From contig NZ_BMKU01000002.1 of NCBI RefSeq assembly GCF_014644495.1, positions 427,443-491,442 on the forward strand: DNA of 64,000 nt, in the 5' to 3' direction. This stretch comes from Pseudarthrobacter polychromogenes. Lineage in GTDB: Bacteria > Actinomycetota > Actinomycetes > Actinomycetales > Micrococcaceae. Position 1 is the first letter of the stretch; every line of letters begins with the position of its first letter. Below the pieces are notes generated by a model that searched no databases, was not told where the DNA came from, and saw only the letters and a program-made list of their open reading frames with translations. The position numbers and the translations under genes are program-made. Shown here in pieces: positions 36,439 through 44,770 of this stretch.

Positions 36439-37320
36439 ATGGCCAGCAACGAATCAGGCACTCCGTCACCCCGCCAGTTGCCGGGGCATATCGCTGCGGC
36501 GCTGGCAGGTGCCGGCGGCTCCACGGACTCCGCAGGGCAGCCCTGGGCGGGCCGGAGCCTGGCCGGCGACGACGCCAGGATCCACAACTTCGAGAACGAC
36601 GACGGGACGGCCAGCGCTGACTACCTTGCCGCCATAGCGGCACTCCGGGACGGAACCGGGGACGAGGCGGCCGTCGTCGCCTCGCTGGCCACCGCACGGG
36701 TGTTCATCCCGATCGTGGCCCAGCTCGCGGAGGAAGCGGAAGGCCAGAACGGCCTGCAGGCCGACAAGCAGGCCGACATGGCACTGGTAACGCTCAAAGC
36801 CGCTGACGGGAGGACAGCAATGCCCGCCTTCACCTCCACAGCGGCCCTGTCCGCCTGGCATCCCGGAGCCAGACCCGTTGCCGTGTACGCCGCACGCGCC
36901 GCGCTCTCTGCCGTCGCCGAAGGCGCAGAGCTCCTGGTTCTTGATCCGGGCTCTGCCTTCACGTTCGTGGTGCGGCGCCCTGCCGTGTGGGCTCTGGCCC
37001 AGCAGCAGCAGTGGACGCCTTCATACAGAGACCAGGGACTCGCTGCCGAGATGGGCAGGGCGGCCGCCGGTTTTCCCGCCGTCCGGAACCTCGAATTGGT
37101 ACCAGGCAGGGGAGTGGCCGCCCGTGCCGCCGACGGGACCGTGGCAGCAGGCGGCGGCGCCGGGCCGGAACTGCAGGTGGTGCTTTACCTGGAGGACGGG
37201 CTGGATGCCGCGGGGGTCCAGGAGCTGGTGGCCGGACTCCAGGCCCAATGGTCCCGGAATGTATTGTTTGGGGAGCGCGTCGACTCGATCGACATCAAGT
37301 TGAGGCGTGCAGACCACTAG
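36439..37320 (+). CDS. SseB-family protein
   Basis: A 293-residue soluble protein with an SseB N-terminal domain (FTSTAALSAWHPGARPV, then LLVLDPGS) and an acidic C-terminal region. The family name comes from a secretion regulator, but actinobacterial members next to his genes have no known role. It begins 15 bases after priA and is followed 54 bases later by an MFS gene on the same strand. Confidence 0.85.
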   Translation: MASNESGTPSPRQLPGHIAAALAGAGGSTDSAGQPWAGRSLAGDDARIHNFENDDGTASADYLAAIAALRDGTGDEAAVVASLATARVFIPIVAQLAEEAEGQNGLQADKQADMALVTLKAADGRTAMPAFTSTAALSAWHPGARPVAVYAARAALSAVAEGAELLVLDPGSAFTFVVRRPAVWALAQQQQWTPSYRDQGLAAEMGRAAAGFPAVRNLELVPGRGVAARAADGTVAAGGGAGPELQVVLYLEDGLDAAGVQELVAGLQAQWSRNVLFGERVDSIDIKLRRADH

Positions 37321-37374
37321 CCGGCAGCCAGCGGGGTGATCCCCAGCCACTGCGGCAGACCTAAGGATCACTCC

Positions 37375-38673
37375 GTGAATTTCGCTCTCTACCGGGAGTT
37401 GCTCGCCGTCCGGCCTATCCGCCGGCTGTTGCTGGTGGGCATGGTTGCCCGCATTCCCCACTCCGCTGCCGGGGTGCTGTTGACCCTGCACATCGTCCTG
37501 AGCCTGGACCAGGGGTACGCCGCCGCGGGCGCTGCCGCGGCCGTCATGACCATCGGCATTGCCGTGGGTGCACCTTGGCGCGGCAGGCGGGTTGACACCG
37601 TGGGCCTCCGGACAGCACTCATTCCCTCCGTCATCTCGGAAGCGGTCATCTGGTCCGTTGTTCCGCACGTGTCCTACCAGTGGCTCCTTCCGTTGGTGTT
37701 TGTGGGCGGCCTGCTCACGCTTCCCATTTTCAGCGTGGTGCGCCAGTCCCTGGGCGTGCTGGCCGACGGCGACCAGCGCCGTACCGCCTTCGCCCTCGAC
37801 GCGATTACCACTGAGGTGGTGTTCATGATCGGTCCCGCTGCAGGCGCCATCGTTGCCACCAGCGGCTTCACGGTGCTGGGCCTCACCATAGTGGGAGTTT
37901 CCACCTCACTGGCCGGGCTGTTCCTGATGTGGTTCAACCCGCCCACCCGAAGCCCGGTGCAGGACGAGGAATGCAGCGCCGATGAGCGCCACGCCGCCGA
38001 GGCCGCCGTGGTATCCGCCGCCCCTGCCCACCTGCAGGAGGCTGCGGCTGAACTGGTACCTGCGGGCGCAACACGCAGCGGGCCGGGCCTGCGCGGCAAG
38101 GTAGCCCACAACTTCGCCTGGTTCACCGCCACCGTGGCGGCCGTCTTTGCCGTGGCGGCAGGGGCGGGCATGGTGCTGAGCGGGACCGACGTCGGCATTG
38201 TCGCCGCCCTGGAAACGGGGGGACGCCAGGCGGAAATCGGCATCGTCTTCCTCTTCTGGTGTGCCGCGTCCGTGGTGGGAGGCCTGATCTACGGGGCCAT
38301 GCACCGCCCGGTCTCGCCCATCCTCCTGCTGCTCGGAATGGCTGCACTGACAATCCCGATGGGTTTCGCGCATGATACGTGGGCGCTGGCGTTCACAGCG
38401 ATCCTGCCAGGACTTCTCTGCGCGCCCGTGCTGTCCTCCGCGTCGGAAAAAGTTGCGGACCTGGTGGCTGAGGAGCGCCGCGGGGAGGCCATGGGCTGGT
38501 ACGGCTCGGCACTGACCGGCGGCGTGGCTCTGGGTGCACCGCTCGCGGGTGTCTTCATCGACGGCACGGGCCCATCCGGAGGCTTCGTTTCGGTGGGTGT
38601 TGCCGGCGTCGCGCTTTGCTTCGCAGGCCTTATCCTCCAGCAGCGCCGCCGGGGCAGAATCAAAGCCCAGTAA
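37375..38673 (+). CDS. MFS transporter
   Basis: A 432-residue transporter with about twelve membrane helices in two six-helix halves, joined by a cytoplasmic loop of roughly 60 charged residues (about 200-260). I chose the GTG at 37375 (MNFALYRELLAVRPIRRLL), since the longer frame upstream lacks a plausible start region. Substrate unknown; an exporter is likely. The gene ends the his-linked run and is followed by a long inverted repeat. Confidence 0.9.
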   Translation: MNFALYRELLAVRPIRRLLLVGMVARIPHSAAGVLLTLHIVLSLDQGYAAAGAAAAVMTIGIAVGAPWRGRRVDTVGLRTALIPSVISEAVIWSVVPHVSYQWLLPLVFVGGLLTLPIFSVVRQSLGVLADGDQRRTAFALDAITTEVVFMIGPAAGAIVATSGFTVLGLTIVGVSTSLAGLFLMWFNPPTRSPVQDEECSADERHAAEAAVVSAAPAHLQEAAAELVPAGATRSGPGLRGKVAHNFAWFTATVAAVFAVAAGAGMVLSGTDVGIVAALETGGRQAEIGIVFLFWCAASVVGGLIYGAMHRPVSPILLLLGMAALTIPMGFAHDTWALAFTAILPGLLCAPVLSSASEKVADLVAEERRGEAMGWYGSALTGGVALGAPLAGVFIDGTGPSGGFVSVGVAGVALCFAGLILQQRRRGRIKAQ

Positions 38674-38690
38674 TTCCCAACCCACTAGGC

Positions 38691-38755
38691 GGAGTTTTTG
38701 TCCAGATATGCAGGCTTCCGAGGCGCTAAAGCCTGCATATCTGGACAAAAACTCC
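38691..38755. repeat. Perfect 27-bp inverted repeat between convergent genes
   Basis: The arms 38691-38717 and 38729-38755 are exact reverse complements, containing GTCCAGATATGCAGGCTT, around an 11-base loop. The outer part is T-rich on one side and A-rich on the other, so it could terminate transcription from both strands. The length, perfection and AT-rich stem are unlike the GC-rich terminators elsewhere in the window. Confidence 0.8.
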
Positions 38756-38827
38756 ATTAAAAGCGCGACGGCGGGACGAGCCGTGAAGGCCGTCCCGCCG
38801 TCGTCAAGTGATTGGGCTGGTTCTTTC

Positions 38828-39226
38828 CTAGTTCACTGCCCCGGTGTACTTCTCGCCCGGGCCCTTGCCCGGGGCATCGGGGATCAAAGACTCTTCGCGG
38901 AACGCCAGCTGCAGGGACCGCAGTCCGTCACGCAAGGGTCCGGCATGCTGGGAACCGATCTCCGGGGCGGCGGCGGTCACCAGGCCGGCCAGGGCGGTGA
39001 TCAGTTTCCGGGCCTCGTCCAGGTCCTTCAGTTCTTCCGCGTTGTCCTCGGCCGCGAGCCCCAGCTTCACTGCGGCTGCACTCATCAGGTGGACGGCGGC
39101 TGTGGTGATGACCTCGATCGCCGGCACTTCGGAAATGTCGCGGATGTGCTGCGAGACGTCGCCGGCGGCACCTGCCTCATCCGCCGCAGGCTCGAAAACG
39201 TATGAATTACTGTCTGGGGTGCTCAT
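38828..39226 (-). CDS. DUF1844 protein
   Basis: A 132-residue soluble protein. The core AIEVITTAAVHLMSAAAVKLGL is the DUF1844 signature; function unknown. In actinobacteria the gene is regularly found next to and divergent from infC, as here, which may mean a link to translation. Ends in a flexible tail (GPGEKYTGAVN). Confidence 0.88.
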   Translation of the reverse strand: MSTPDSNSYVFEPAADEAGAAGDVSQHIRDISEVPAIEVITTAAVHLMSAAAVKLGLAAEDNAEELKDLDEARKLITALAGLVTAAAPEIGSQHAGPLRDGLRSLQLAFREESLIPDAPGKGPGEKYTGAVN

Positions 39227-39495
39227 ACTGGTAAGCTTGACACAGACCGACTGGATGTCGTTATTTCAGAGATTGTTCGAAACGATCAGGGTTCCCACCG
39301 GCGCTGCACAGCGTTGACGGGAATTTTTTCTGTAAGATGGCATGCAGTTTGCAAGCGGAGTTCTCTCCCACCCGCGCCAGCCGCTGTTCCAACCTTTTGG
39401 AACTCAAGGTTGCCGGGTACCTGGTTGGGCATGGCGCCGGCATGAGCCGGAACTGTGTGCGCAGTCCCTTTCGCGGGACCTGCATCCGATCTTTT

Positions 39496-39543
39496 AGAGG
39501 CCTTCGATTGCTCCGGCAATTGGGGGCCTTCTCTATTTGCCGG
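39496..39543 (+). promoter_or_regulatory. Candidate attenuator in the infC leader
   Basis: Two overlapping hairpins compete. One pairs AGAGGCC (39496-39502) with GGCCTTCT (39525-39532), enclosing ATTGC/GCAAT, and is followed by CTATTT, which looks like a terminator. The other pairs CCGGCAA (39513-39519) with TTGCCGG (39537-39543) and would break the first. The 39227-39571 gap also holds a possible promoter (TTGACG at 39314, TAAGAT at 39333, spacing short). infC operons in other bacteria are controlled by L20 or IF3 in their leaders; that parallel is inferred. Confidence 0.5.
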
Positions 39544-39571
39544 ATTCCACAACAAAAACAGGAGCTTTAAC

Positions 39572-40609
39572 ATTAGCGAGCCAAGAATCAATGAGCGTAT
39601 CCGCGTCCCCGAGGTGCGGCTGGTCGGCCCTGCAGGTGAACAGGTAGGAATCGTCCGTATTGAGGATGCCCTGCGTCTGGCTGCCGAGTCCGACCTTGAT
39701 CTCGTTGAAGTTGCACCTCAGGCGAAGCCTCCGGTGTGCAAGCTGATGGACTTCGGCAAGTACAAGTACGAGGCCGCGGTTAAGGCACGTGAAGCACGGA
39801 AGAACCAGACGAACACCGTTCTGAAGGAAATCCGCTTCCGCCTGAAGATCGATACCCACGACTACGAGACCAAGCGCGGGCACGCACTGCGCTTCCTCGG
39901 CGCCGGGGACAAGGTCAAGGCCATGATCCAGTTCCGTGGCCGCGAGCAGCAGCGTCCGGAAATGGGCATCCGCCTGCTCCAGCGCTTCGCCGACGACGTT
40001 GCGGAAGTTGGCGTTGTTGAGTCCAGCCCCCGCATCGACGGCCGCAACATGGTCATGGTGGTTGGCCCGCTGAAGAACAAGGCGGAGGCCAAGGCCGAAG
40101 CCCGCCGCGCTACGCAGCGAGCCGAGGCAAAGGCGGAGAACGAAGCCAAGGCTTCCGGCCGCGTTGACACCTCCGGCGATGATCAGGCGCCCCTGACCCA
40201 GTCACTCGCGGATCTGCTCCCGGAGGGGTTCGCCATCAACACCGAGCCGGAAGCCGAAGCGCCTGTGCAGGAGCCGGCCGCCGTCGTCGAACCCGCTGCT
40301 CCGAAGCAGGAGGCCCCCAAAGCCGCCGAGGCACCCAAGCAGGAAGCCCCCAAGGCCGAAGCCCCGAAACAGGAGGCCCCCAAGGCCACCGCTCCGAAGG
40401 CGGCTGCTGCTCCCAAGGCAGCAGAGCCCAAGGCGGCACCGGCACCGAAGGCCGCAGCGGCGAAGCCTGCTGCTGCTCCGGCCGCCGCGCCGAAGCCCGC
40501 AGCAGTGCCTGCTCCGCCGAAGCCGGTGGCCAGGCCCGCTGCACCGAAGCCTGCCGCACGGCCCGCCCCCAAGGCAGCGCCCAAGCCGGCCGGCAAGAAG
40601 ACCACTTAG
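39572..40609 (+). CDS. infC: Translation initiation factor IF-3, AUU start, long C-terminal tail
   Basis: IF-3 of 345 residues beginning at ATT: ATT AGC GAG CCA AGA ATC reads (M)SEPRINERI, with CAGGAG seven bases upstream. No ATG, GTG or TTG in this frame fits the family N-terminus, and AUU is the classic infC start used for IF3 autocontrol. The N domain ([14 protein letters not shown]), linker and C domain ([26 protein letters not shown]) end near residue 180. Then come about 160 residues rich in Ala, Pro, Lys and Glu, with repeats such as APKQEAPK, absent from typical IF-3. Confidence 0.93.
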   Translation: MSEPRINERIRVPEVRLVGPAGEQVGIVRIEDALRLAAESDLDLVEVAPQAKPPVCKLMDFGKYKYEAAVKAREARKNQTNTVLKEIRFRLKIDTHDYETKRGHALRFLGAGDKVKAMIQFRGREQQRPEMGIRLLQRFADDVAEVGVVESSPRIDGRNMVMVVGPLKNKAEAKAEARRATQRAEAKAENEAKASGRVDTSGDDQAPLTQSLADLLPEGFAINTEPEAEAPVQEPAAVVEPAAPKQEAPKAAEAPKQEAPKAEAPKQEAPKATAPKAAAAPKAAEPKAAPAPKAAAAKPAAAPAAAPKPAAVPAPPKPVARPAAPKPAARPAPKAAPKPAGKKTT

Positions 40610-40618
40610 TCCACAGCT

Positions 40619-40638
40619 GCCGGAGGTCGCCCTCCGGC
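40619..40638 (+). promoter_or_regulatory. Hairpin between infC and rpmI
   Basis: GCCGGAGG and CCTCCGGC form a perfect 8-bp stem around TCGC, ten bases after the infC stop. No T run follows, so it may be an mRNA processing or stability element rather than a terminator; rpmI and rplT must still be read. Confidence 0.4.
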
Positions 40639-40724
40639 TGTCAGCAACCAGCACGCCGCCCTGAGGGGCAGCTGCGCGATAGAGCTGCAGGCCCAGCCTG
40701 CGGAACGTAAGGAGATCGGTTCCC

Positions 40725-40919
40725 ATGCCGAAGATGAAGACCCACAGTGGTGCCAAGAAGCGCTTCAAGCTGACTGGCAGCGGCAAGCTGCGCCGCCAGC
40801 AGGCCAACCGCCGCCACTACCTCGAGCACAAGTCCTCCAGGCTGACCCGCCGCCTCGCCGGCGACAAGATCGTCTTCAAGGGCGACGCCAAGGTCATCCG
40901 GAAGATGCTCGGCATCTAG
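40725..40919 (+). CDS. rpmI: 50S ribosomal protein L35
   Basis: A 64-residue very basic protein with the L35 signature [20 protein letters not shown] and ending [18 protein letters not shown] lies ahead of the ATG. Placed between infC and rplT as in most bacteria. Confidence 0.97.
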   Translation: MPKMKTHSGAKKRFKLTGSGKLRRQQANRRHYLEHKSSRLTRRLAGDKIVFKGDAKVIRKMLGI

Positions 40920-41038
40920 TTTCCAAGTTCTTTGACTGACCACCACCTGGTGTAAGTCACCTACCAAAAAGCCTTCTCAGGCCGCCGGGACTACCGGCAG
41001 TAGATGCTTGGGAGCAGAATTTTCGAAGGAGTACGCAC

Positions 41039-41425
41039 GTGGCACGTGTGAAGAGGGCGGTCAACGCCCACAAGAAGCGCCGGGTTATCCTTGAACGCGC
41101 AAAGGGCTACCGTGGACAGCGTTCACGCTTGTACCGCAAAGCCAAAGAGCAGCTGCTGCACTCGTTTGTGTACAGCTACGGCGACCGCAAGAAGAAGAAG
41201 GGCGACTTCCGCCGCCTGTGGATCCAGCGCATCAACGCTGCGTCCCGCGCCAACGGACTCACCTACAACCGCCTGATCCAGGGCCTGAAGGCCGCTGAGG
41301 TTGAGGTTGACCGCCGCATGCTGGCCGAACTGGCCGTTTCCGACGCCAACGCTTTCGCAGCGCTGGTCAAGGTTGCCAAGGATTCCCTGCCTGCCGACAC
41401 CTCCGCCAAGAAGGCTGTTGCCTAG
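41039..41425 (+). CDS. rplT: 50S ribosomal protein L20
   Basis: A 128-residue basic protein that binds 23S rRNA early in assembly. [14 protein letters not shown] and [19 protein letters not shown] are the L20 N-terminal signature. GTG start with GAAGGAG upstream. The 119-base gap to rpmI has no clear gene; the L20 protein may feed back on this operon. Confidence 0.97.
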   Translation: MARVKRAVNAHKKRRVILERAKGYRGQRSRLYRKAKEQLLHSFVYSYGDRKKKKGDFRRLWIQRINAASRANGLTYNRLIQGLKAAEVEVDRRMLAELAVSDANAFAALVKVAKDSLPADTSAKKAVA

Positions 41426-41488
41426 CAACCGGCTGTTCCCGTCAGGGACAGTTCAAGAACCGGTGGCAGCAGCCACTAAAGTTCTTGT

Positions 41489-42394
41489 ATGAACGAAACC
41501 GGGCGCCCGCAAGATTTTCCACTGTCCAATCCCCGAGCTGATCGGGTGAAGGACGTGGCAAAACTTGCCGGGCGCCCGGCCCGTTTAAAGCGCGGACAGT
41601 TCCTTGCCGAAGGACCCCAGGCCGTGCGCGAAGCGCTCCGGCTCCATCAGCAGCGGGTGGCCGATGGCCAGCAAGGCGTGGTCACCGAAGTGTTCGCCAG
41701 TGAAAGCTGCCTGGACCGGCATCCGGAATTCGAGGAACTGTCCCAGGGAGTCAATGCCCGCCTTGCCACCGACGAGGTCCTGGCTGCCATGGCGGACACC
41801 GTCAACCCGCAGGGGATCGTCGCCGTCTGCCGTTTCCTTGACGTGACGCTGCAGGAAGTGCTCGACGCCGGCCCCCGCCTGGTTGCCGTGCTCTGCCAGG
41901 TCCGCGACCCCGGCAACGCCGGTACGGTCCTGCGCGCGGCCGACTCGGCCGGAGCCGACGCCGTTATACTGACGGCCTCCAGCGTTGACATCTACAACCC
42001 CAAGGCCGTCAGGTCCACAGCAGGCTCGCTGTTCCACCTTCCTGTGGTGCTGGGCGCGGACATTGACGAACTTGCGGCCGCCTGCCGTGCCAGGGGGATC
42101 GGCGTCCTGGCAGCGGACGGCTATGGGACCCTCAACCTGGACACCCTGCAGGACGAGAACGCCCGGCGCCGGCTGACCGGCGAAGGTCCGGCATCCGAGT
42201 ACGCCCTGGAGCAGCCAACCGCCTGGCTGTTCGGCAATGAGGCCCAGGGCTTGTCCCCGGAGGAGCTCGCGCTGGCGGACCACCGGGTTGCCGTGCCGGT
42301 GTATGGCTCCGCGGAAAGCCTCAACCTGGGGACAGCGGCTACGGTCTGCCTCTATGCCAGCGCGCGCTCCCAGCACCTCCCGGTCACGGCCTAG
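41489..42394 (+). CDS. TrmH/SpoU-family rRNA methyltransferase
   Basis: A 301-residue knotted (SPOUT) RNA 2'-O-methyltransferase with an N-terminal substrate-binding domain (RPARLKRGQFLAEGPQAVRE) and the catalytic motifs CQVRDPGNAGTVLRAADSAG, FGNEAQGLSPEE and VPVYGSAESLNLGTAA. It follows rplT, as in many actinobacteria; the modified nucleotide cannot be read from the sequence. Confidence 0.94.
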   Translation: MNETGRPQDFPLSNPRADRVKDVAKLAGRPARLKRGQFLAEGPQAVREALRLHQQRVADGQQGVVTEVFASESCLDRHPEFEELSQGVNARLATDEVLAAMADTVNPQGIVAVCRFLDVTLQEVLDAGPRLVAVLCQVRDPGNAGTVLRAADSAGADAVILTASSVDIYNPKAVRSTAGSLFHLPVVLGADIDELAAACRARGIGVLAADGYGTLNLDTLQDENARRRLTGEGPASEYALEQPTAWLFGNEAQGLSPEELALADHRVAVPVYGSAESLNLGTAATVCLYASARSQHLPVTA

Positions 42395-42462
42395 CATTGG
42401 ACGCCCCGGCTGCCTCTGCCTCAGGCGGTGGGCGCGCGTCAGAGAGGCGGGATTAAACATTG

Positions 42463-42488
42463 AAGGGCTCCGGTTCACCGGAGCCCTT
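42463..42488. terminator. Intrinsic terminator between convergent genes
   Basis: AAGGGCTCCGGT (42463-42474) and ACCGGAGCCCTT (42477-42488) pair perfectly. The hairpin lies between the rRNA methylase gene and the convergent GlsB-like gene and can act in both directions. Confidence 0.8.
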
Positions 42489-42516
42489 GCTTGTTGATGT
42501 TGTTCCTGGGAGCGGG

Positions 42517-42792
42517 TCAGGGTGCGCGGGTGGCCTTGCCGCGACCGGTGACAGCTCCGTAGATGCCGGCCACAACCAGGCCGCCGACGATAGCGAGAAT
42601 CCAGGTGCCGAGGTCGAAGAAGGCAAGATCGCCCCTGTTGAACAGGAGGCTTCCGATCCAGCCGCCGACGATGGCGCCAACGACGCCCAGCACCAGGCTG
42701 GTTACCCAGCCGCCGCCAACCCGGCCGGGCATGACAGCCTTAACAATGGCCCCTACGATGAGGCCCAGAATAATCCAAGCAAGAAAACCCAT
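42517..42792 (-). CDS. GlsB/YeaQ/YmgE-family small membrane protein
   Basis: A 91-residue protein with three hydrophobic helices and conserved glycines (WIILGLIVGAIVKAVMPGRV, VTSLVLGVVGAIVGGWIG, ILAIVGGLVVAGIYGA), the pattern of transglycosylase-associated/GlsB stress proteins. Despite the name no enzymatic activity is established. GGAGGAG precedes the ATG. Confidence 0.92.
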   Translation of the reverse strand: MGFLAWIILGLIVGAIVKAVMPGRVGGGWVTSLVLGVVGAIVGGWIGSLLFNRGDLAFFDLGTWILAIVGGLVVAGIYGAVTGRGKATRAP

Positions 42793-42949
42793 GTCTCCTC
42801 CTTATAGTGACCGGGATCTTAAGGTCCCGATGTGGCTCAAGCTAACATACGGGCGCCCTGAAGTCAGCAGGCCTCCAGGCAGTTGACCCGGTAGGCCGGC
42901 GGGCAGGGCGGCCGGGTGCCGGGACACGAGTGAATCATCACTCCGGGGA

Positions 42950-44158
42950 TCAGGCGGCCAGCGGCCTCTTCCGCTCCAGCAGTCCGCTGGTGATCGCGAC
43001 GCCGAGCCCCAGCAGGGCGAGGACGGCACCTACCAATGCGGGGGCTGTGTAGCCCCAGCCCAAGGCGATCACCAGTCCGCCCAGGAATGCCCCGAGGGCG
43101 TTGGCGACGTTCAGCGCCGCATGGTTCAGCGATGATGCGAGGGAAGGGGCATCCGGGGACGCGTCCAGGAGCCGGGTTTGCAGTGCGGGGATCAGCATGG
43201 ACCCGGAAGCACCCACCACGAACACCATGACAAATGCGGACCACGGCCATTGGACGGCCACGGCGTACACCACCAGGGCAACGGCGATGCCGGGCAGCAC
43301 CTTGTAGAGGGTGCCCATCACGGACCTGTCCGCAATCCGGCCGCCCACGATGTTGCCGGCCACCATCCCCAGCCCGTACAGCGCCACTACCAGGGGAATC
43401 AGTGAGGACGGAATGCCCGCCACCATGGTCATGGTGTGGGCAATGTAGGTGTAGGTGGCAAAGAAGCCGCCAAAGCCCACGATTCCGATCAGAATGGCCA
43501 GCCACACCTGCAGGCGTTTGAGCGCGCCCAGTTCGCGCCGGATGCTCGCATCCGGGTGGGCCTTGTGGAACGGGACGAACTTCCATATCAGGGCAAGGGT
43601 CAGCAGGCCGATCAGTCCCACCAGGATAAAGAGGAGTCGCCAGCCGTAGGTCTGTCCCATCCAGGTGGCAAACGGAACTCCCACCACATTGGAAATGCTC
43701 AGGCCGGCCATCACCATTGAAATGGCCCAGCCGCGCCGCGTGGGTGGCACCAGCGAGGCGGCGATGACTGCTGCCACCCCGAAAAATGCGCCGTGCGGCA
43801 GGCCGGCGGCGAAGCGCGAAAGCAGCATTGTTCCGTAATCCGGGGCCAGGAATGACGCCAGGTTGGCCACCGTGAAGAACATCATCAGTCCGAGAGCCAG
43901 GTGCTTGCGGGGGAGTTTGGCACCTACTGCGGCCAGCAGCGGGGCTCCCACCACGACTCCCAGGGCGTAGGCGGATATGAGGTGGCCTGCTTCCGGCGTG
44001 GAAACTCCAAGGCCCTGCTCTACTTCCCTTAGCAGGCCCATCATGGTGAACTCCGTGACCCCGATGCCAACACCTCCCATGGCAAGGGCGACGATGGCCA
44101 TGGCCACGTTGGTGGATCGGGCGGGGGCTGCCGTGGACGTTTGGAGGACGCTGCTCAT
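42950..44158 (-). CDS. MFS transporter (AraJ/drug-efflux type)
   Basis: A 402-residue transporter with twelve predicted helices. It opens VAMAIVALAMGGVGIGVTEF, typical of the AraJ/YdhP-like group with the conserved TEF, and contains the family motif GLLREVEQGLGVSTPEAG. I chose the ATG at 44158 rather than an upstream one that adds 26 non-hydrophobic residues. Substrate unknown; sugar or drug export are both known in the group. Divergent from the NUDIX gene across a 162-base gap holding a palindrome. Confidence 0.92.
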   Translation of the reverse strand: MSSVLQTSTAAPARSTNVAMAIVALAMGGVGIGVTEFTMMGLLREVEQGLGVSTPEAGHLISAYALGVVVGAPLLAAVGAKLPRKHLALGLMMFFTVANLASFLAPDYGTMLLSRFAAGLPHGAFFGVAAVIAASLVPPTRRGWAISMVMAGLSISNVVGVPFATWMGQTYGWRLLFILVGLIGLLTLALIWKFVPFHKAHPDASIRRELGALKRLQVWLAILIGIVGFGGFFATYTYIAHTMTMVAGIPSSLIPLVVALYGLGMVAGNIVGGRIADRSVMGTLYKVLPGIAVALVVYAVAVQWPWSAFVMVFVVGASGSMLIPALQTRLLDASPDAPSLASSLNHAALNVANALGAFLGGLVIALGWGYTAPALVGAVLALLGLGVAITSGLLERKRPLAA

Positions 44159-44249
44159 AAGCCTGCTTTTCGAAGGATGAAAGTGGTGGTGGACTAGTGC
44201 CACGGCAGTGGGGCTGATGAAGTCCGGACCCTGCAAACAACCCGGAAAA

Positions 44250-44265
44250 GGGAATCAGTATTCCC
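44250..44265. promoter_or_regulatory. Palindrome between MFS and NUDIX genes
   Basis: GGGAAT and ATTCCC flank CAGT. CTGCAAA (44231-44237) and TTTGCAG (44280-44286) form a second, wider inverted pair around it. These could be operator sites for a regulator of one or both divergent genes; no regulator gene is adjacent. Confidence 0.35.
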
Positions 44266-44320
44266 GTGGCGTGAGGATATTTGCAGCTGGTCCTTTCATT
44301 GTCCCCCATAGAATGGGGCG

Positions 44321-44770
44321 GTGAACGGACAGATACAGGTGGTAGGCGGGGCCGTCGTGGACAGCCTGGCGGAACCCTCCATGCTGCTGGTGGCGCGGCG
44401 CAGCGCTCCGGAGCAGTTGGCAGGACTCTGGGAGTTCCCAGGCGGCAAAGTGGAACCCGGCGAGGAGCCGGAGGCGGCGCTGGCCCGCGAACTGCTTGAG
44501 GAGCTGGGGATAGGGGTCCGGCTCGGCGCTGAACTCCCCTCGCAGGTTCCGGGCGGCTGGCCACTAAACCACCGGGCCAGCATGCGGGTGTGGTTTGCGG
44601 AAATTTCCGATGGGCAGCCGAAGCCACTGGAGGACCACGATGAACTTCGGTGGGTGGCGCTGGAGAACCACAGCTGCGTCCTGGACCTGCCGTGGATTCC
44701 CGCCGACTTCCCGATAGTGCGGGCCCTGCTTGGCGCCGTCGCCGTCAAGGCAGAAGGCGCACGGTCCTAG
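44321..44770 (+). CDS. NUDIX hydrolase (MutT-like)
   Basis: A 149-residue protein with a complete NUDIX box from GGKVEPGEEPEAALARELLE to ELGIGV, where the glutamates bind magnesium. The sequence resembles 8-oxo-dGTP pyrophosphatases (MutT), which clean the nucleotide pool, but substrate is not certain. GTG start. Its 3' end overlaps the convergent radical SAM gene by four bases, an SOS-box gene. Confidence 0.9.
   Translation: MNGQIQVVGGAVVDSLAEPSMLLVARRSAPEQLAGLWEFPGGKVEPGEEPEAALARELLEELGIGVRLGAELPSQVPGGWPLNHRASMRVWFAEISDGQPKPLEDHDELRWVALENHSCVLDLPWIPADFPIVRALLGAVAVKAEGARS

Noticed and set aside
39259..39275. GATTGTTCGAAACGATC as an SOS box
   Set aside because: The order is GTTC-GAAAC rather than GAAC-n4-GTTC, and the nearby genes (DUF1844, infC) are not SOS genes.
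42864..44627. 587-codon minus-strand frame across the MFS gene
   Set aside because: Out of frame with a clear 12-helix transporter and also antisense to the NUDIX gene; Pro/Arg/Gly-rich with no membrane pattern.
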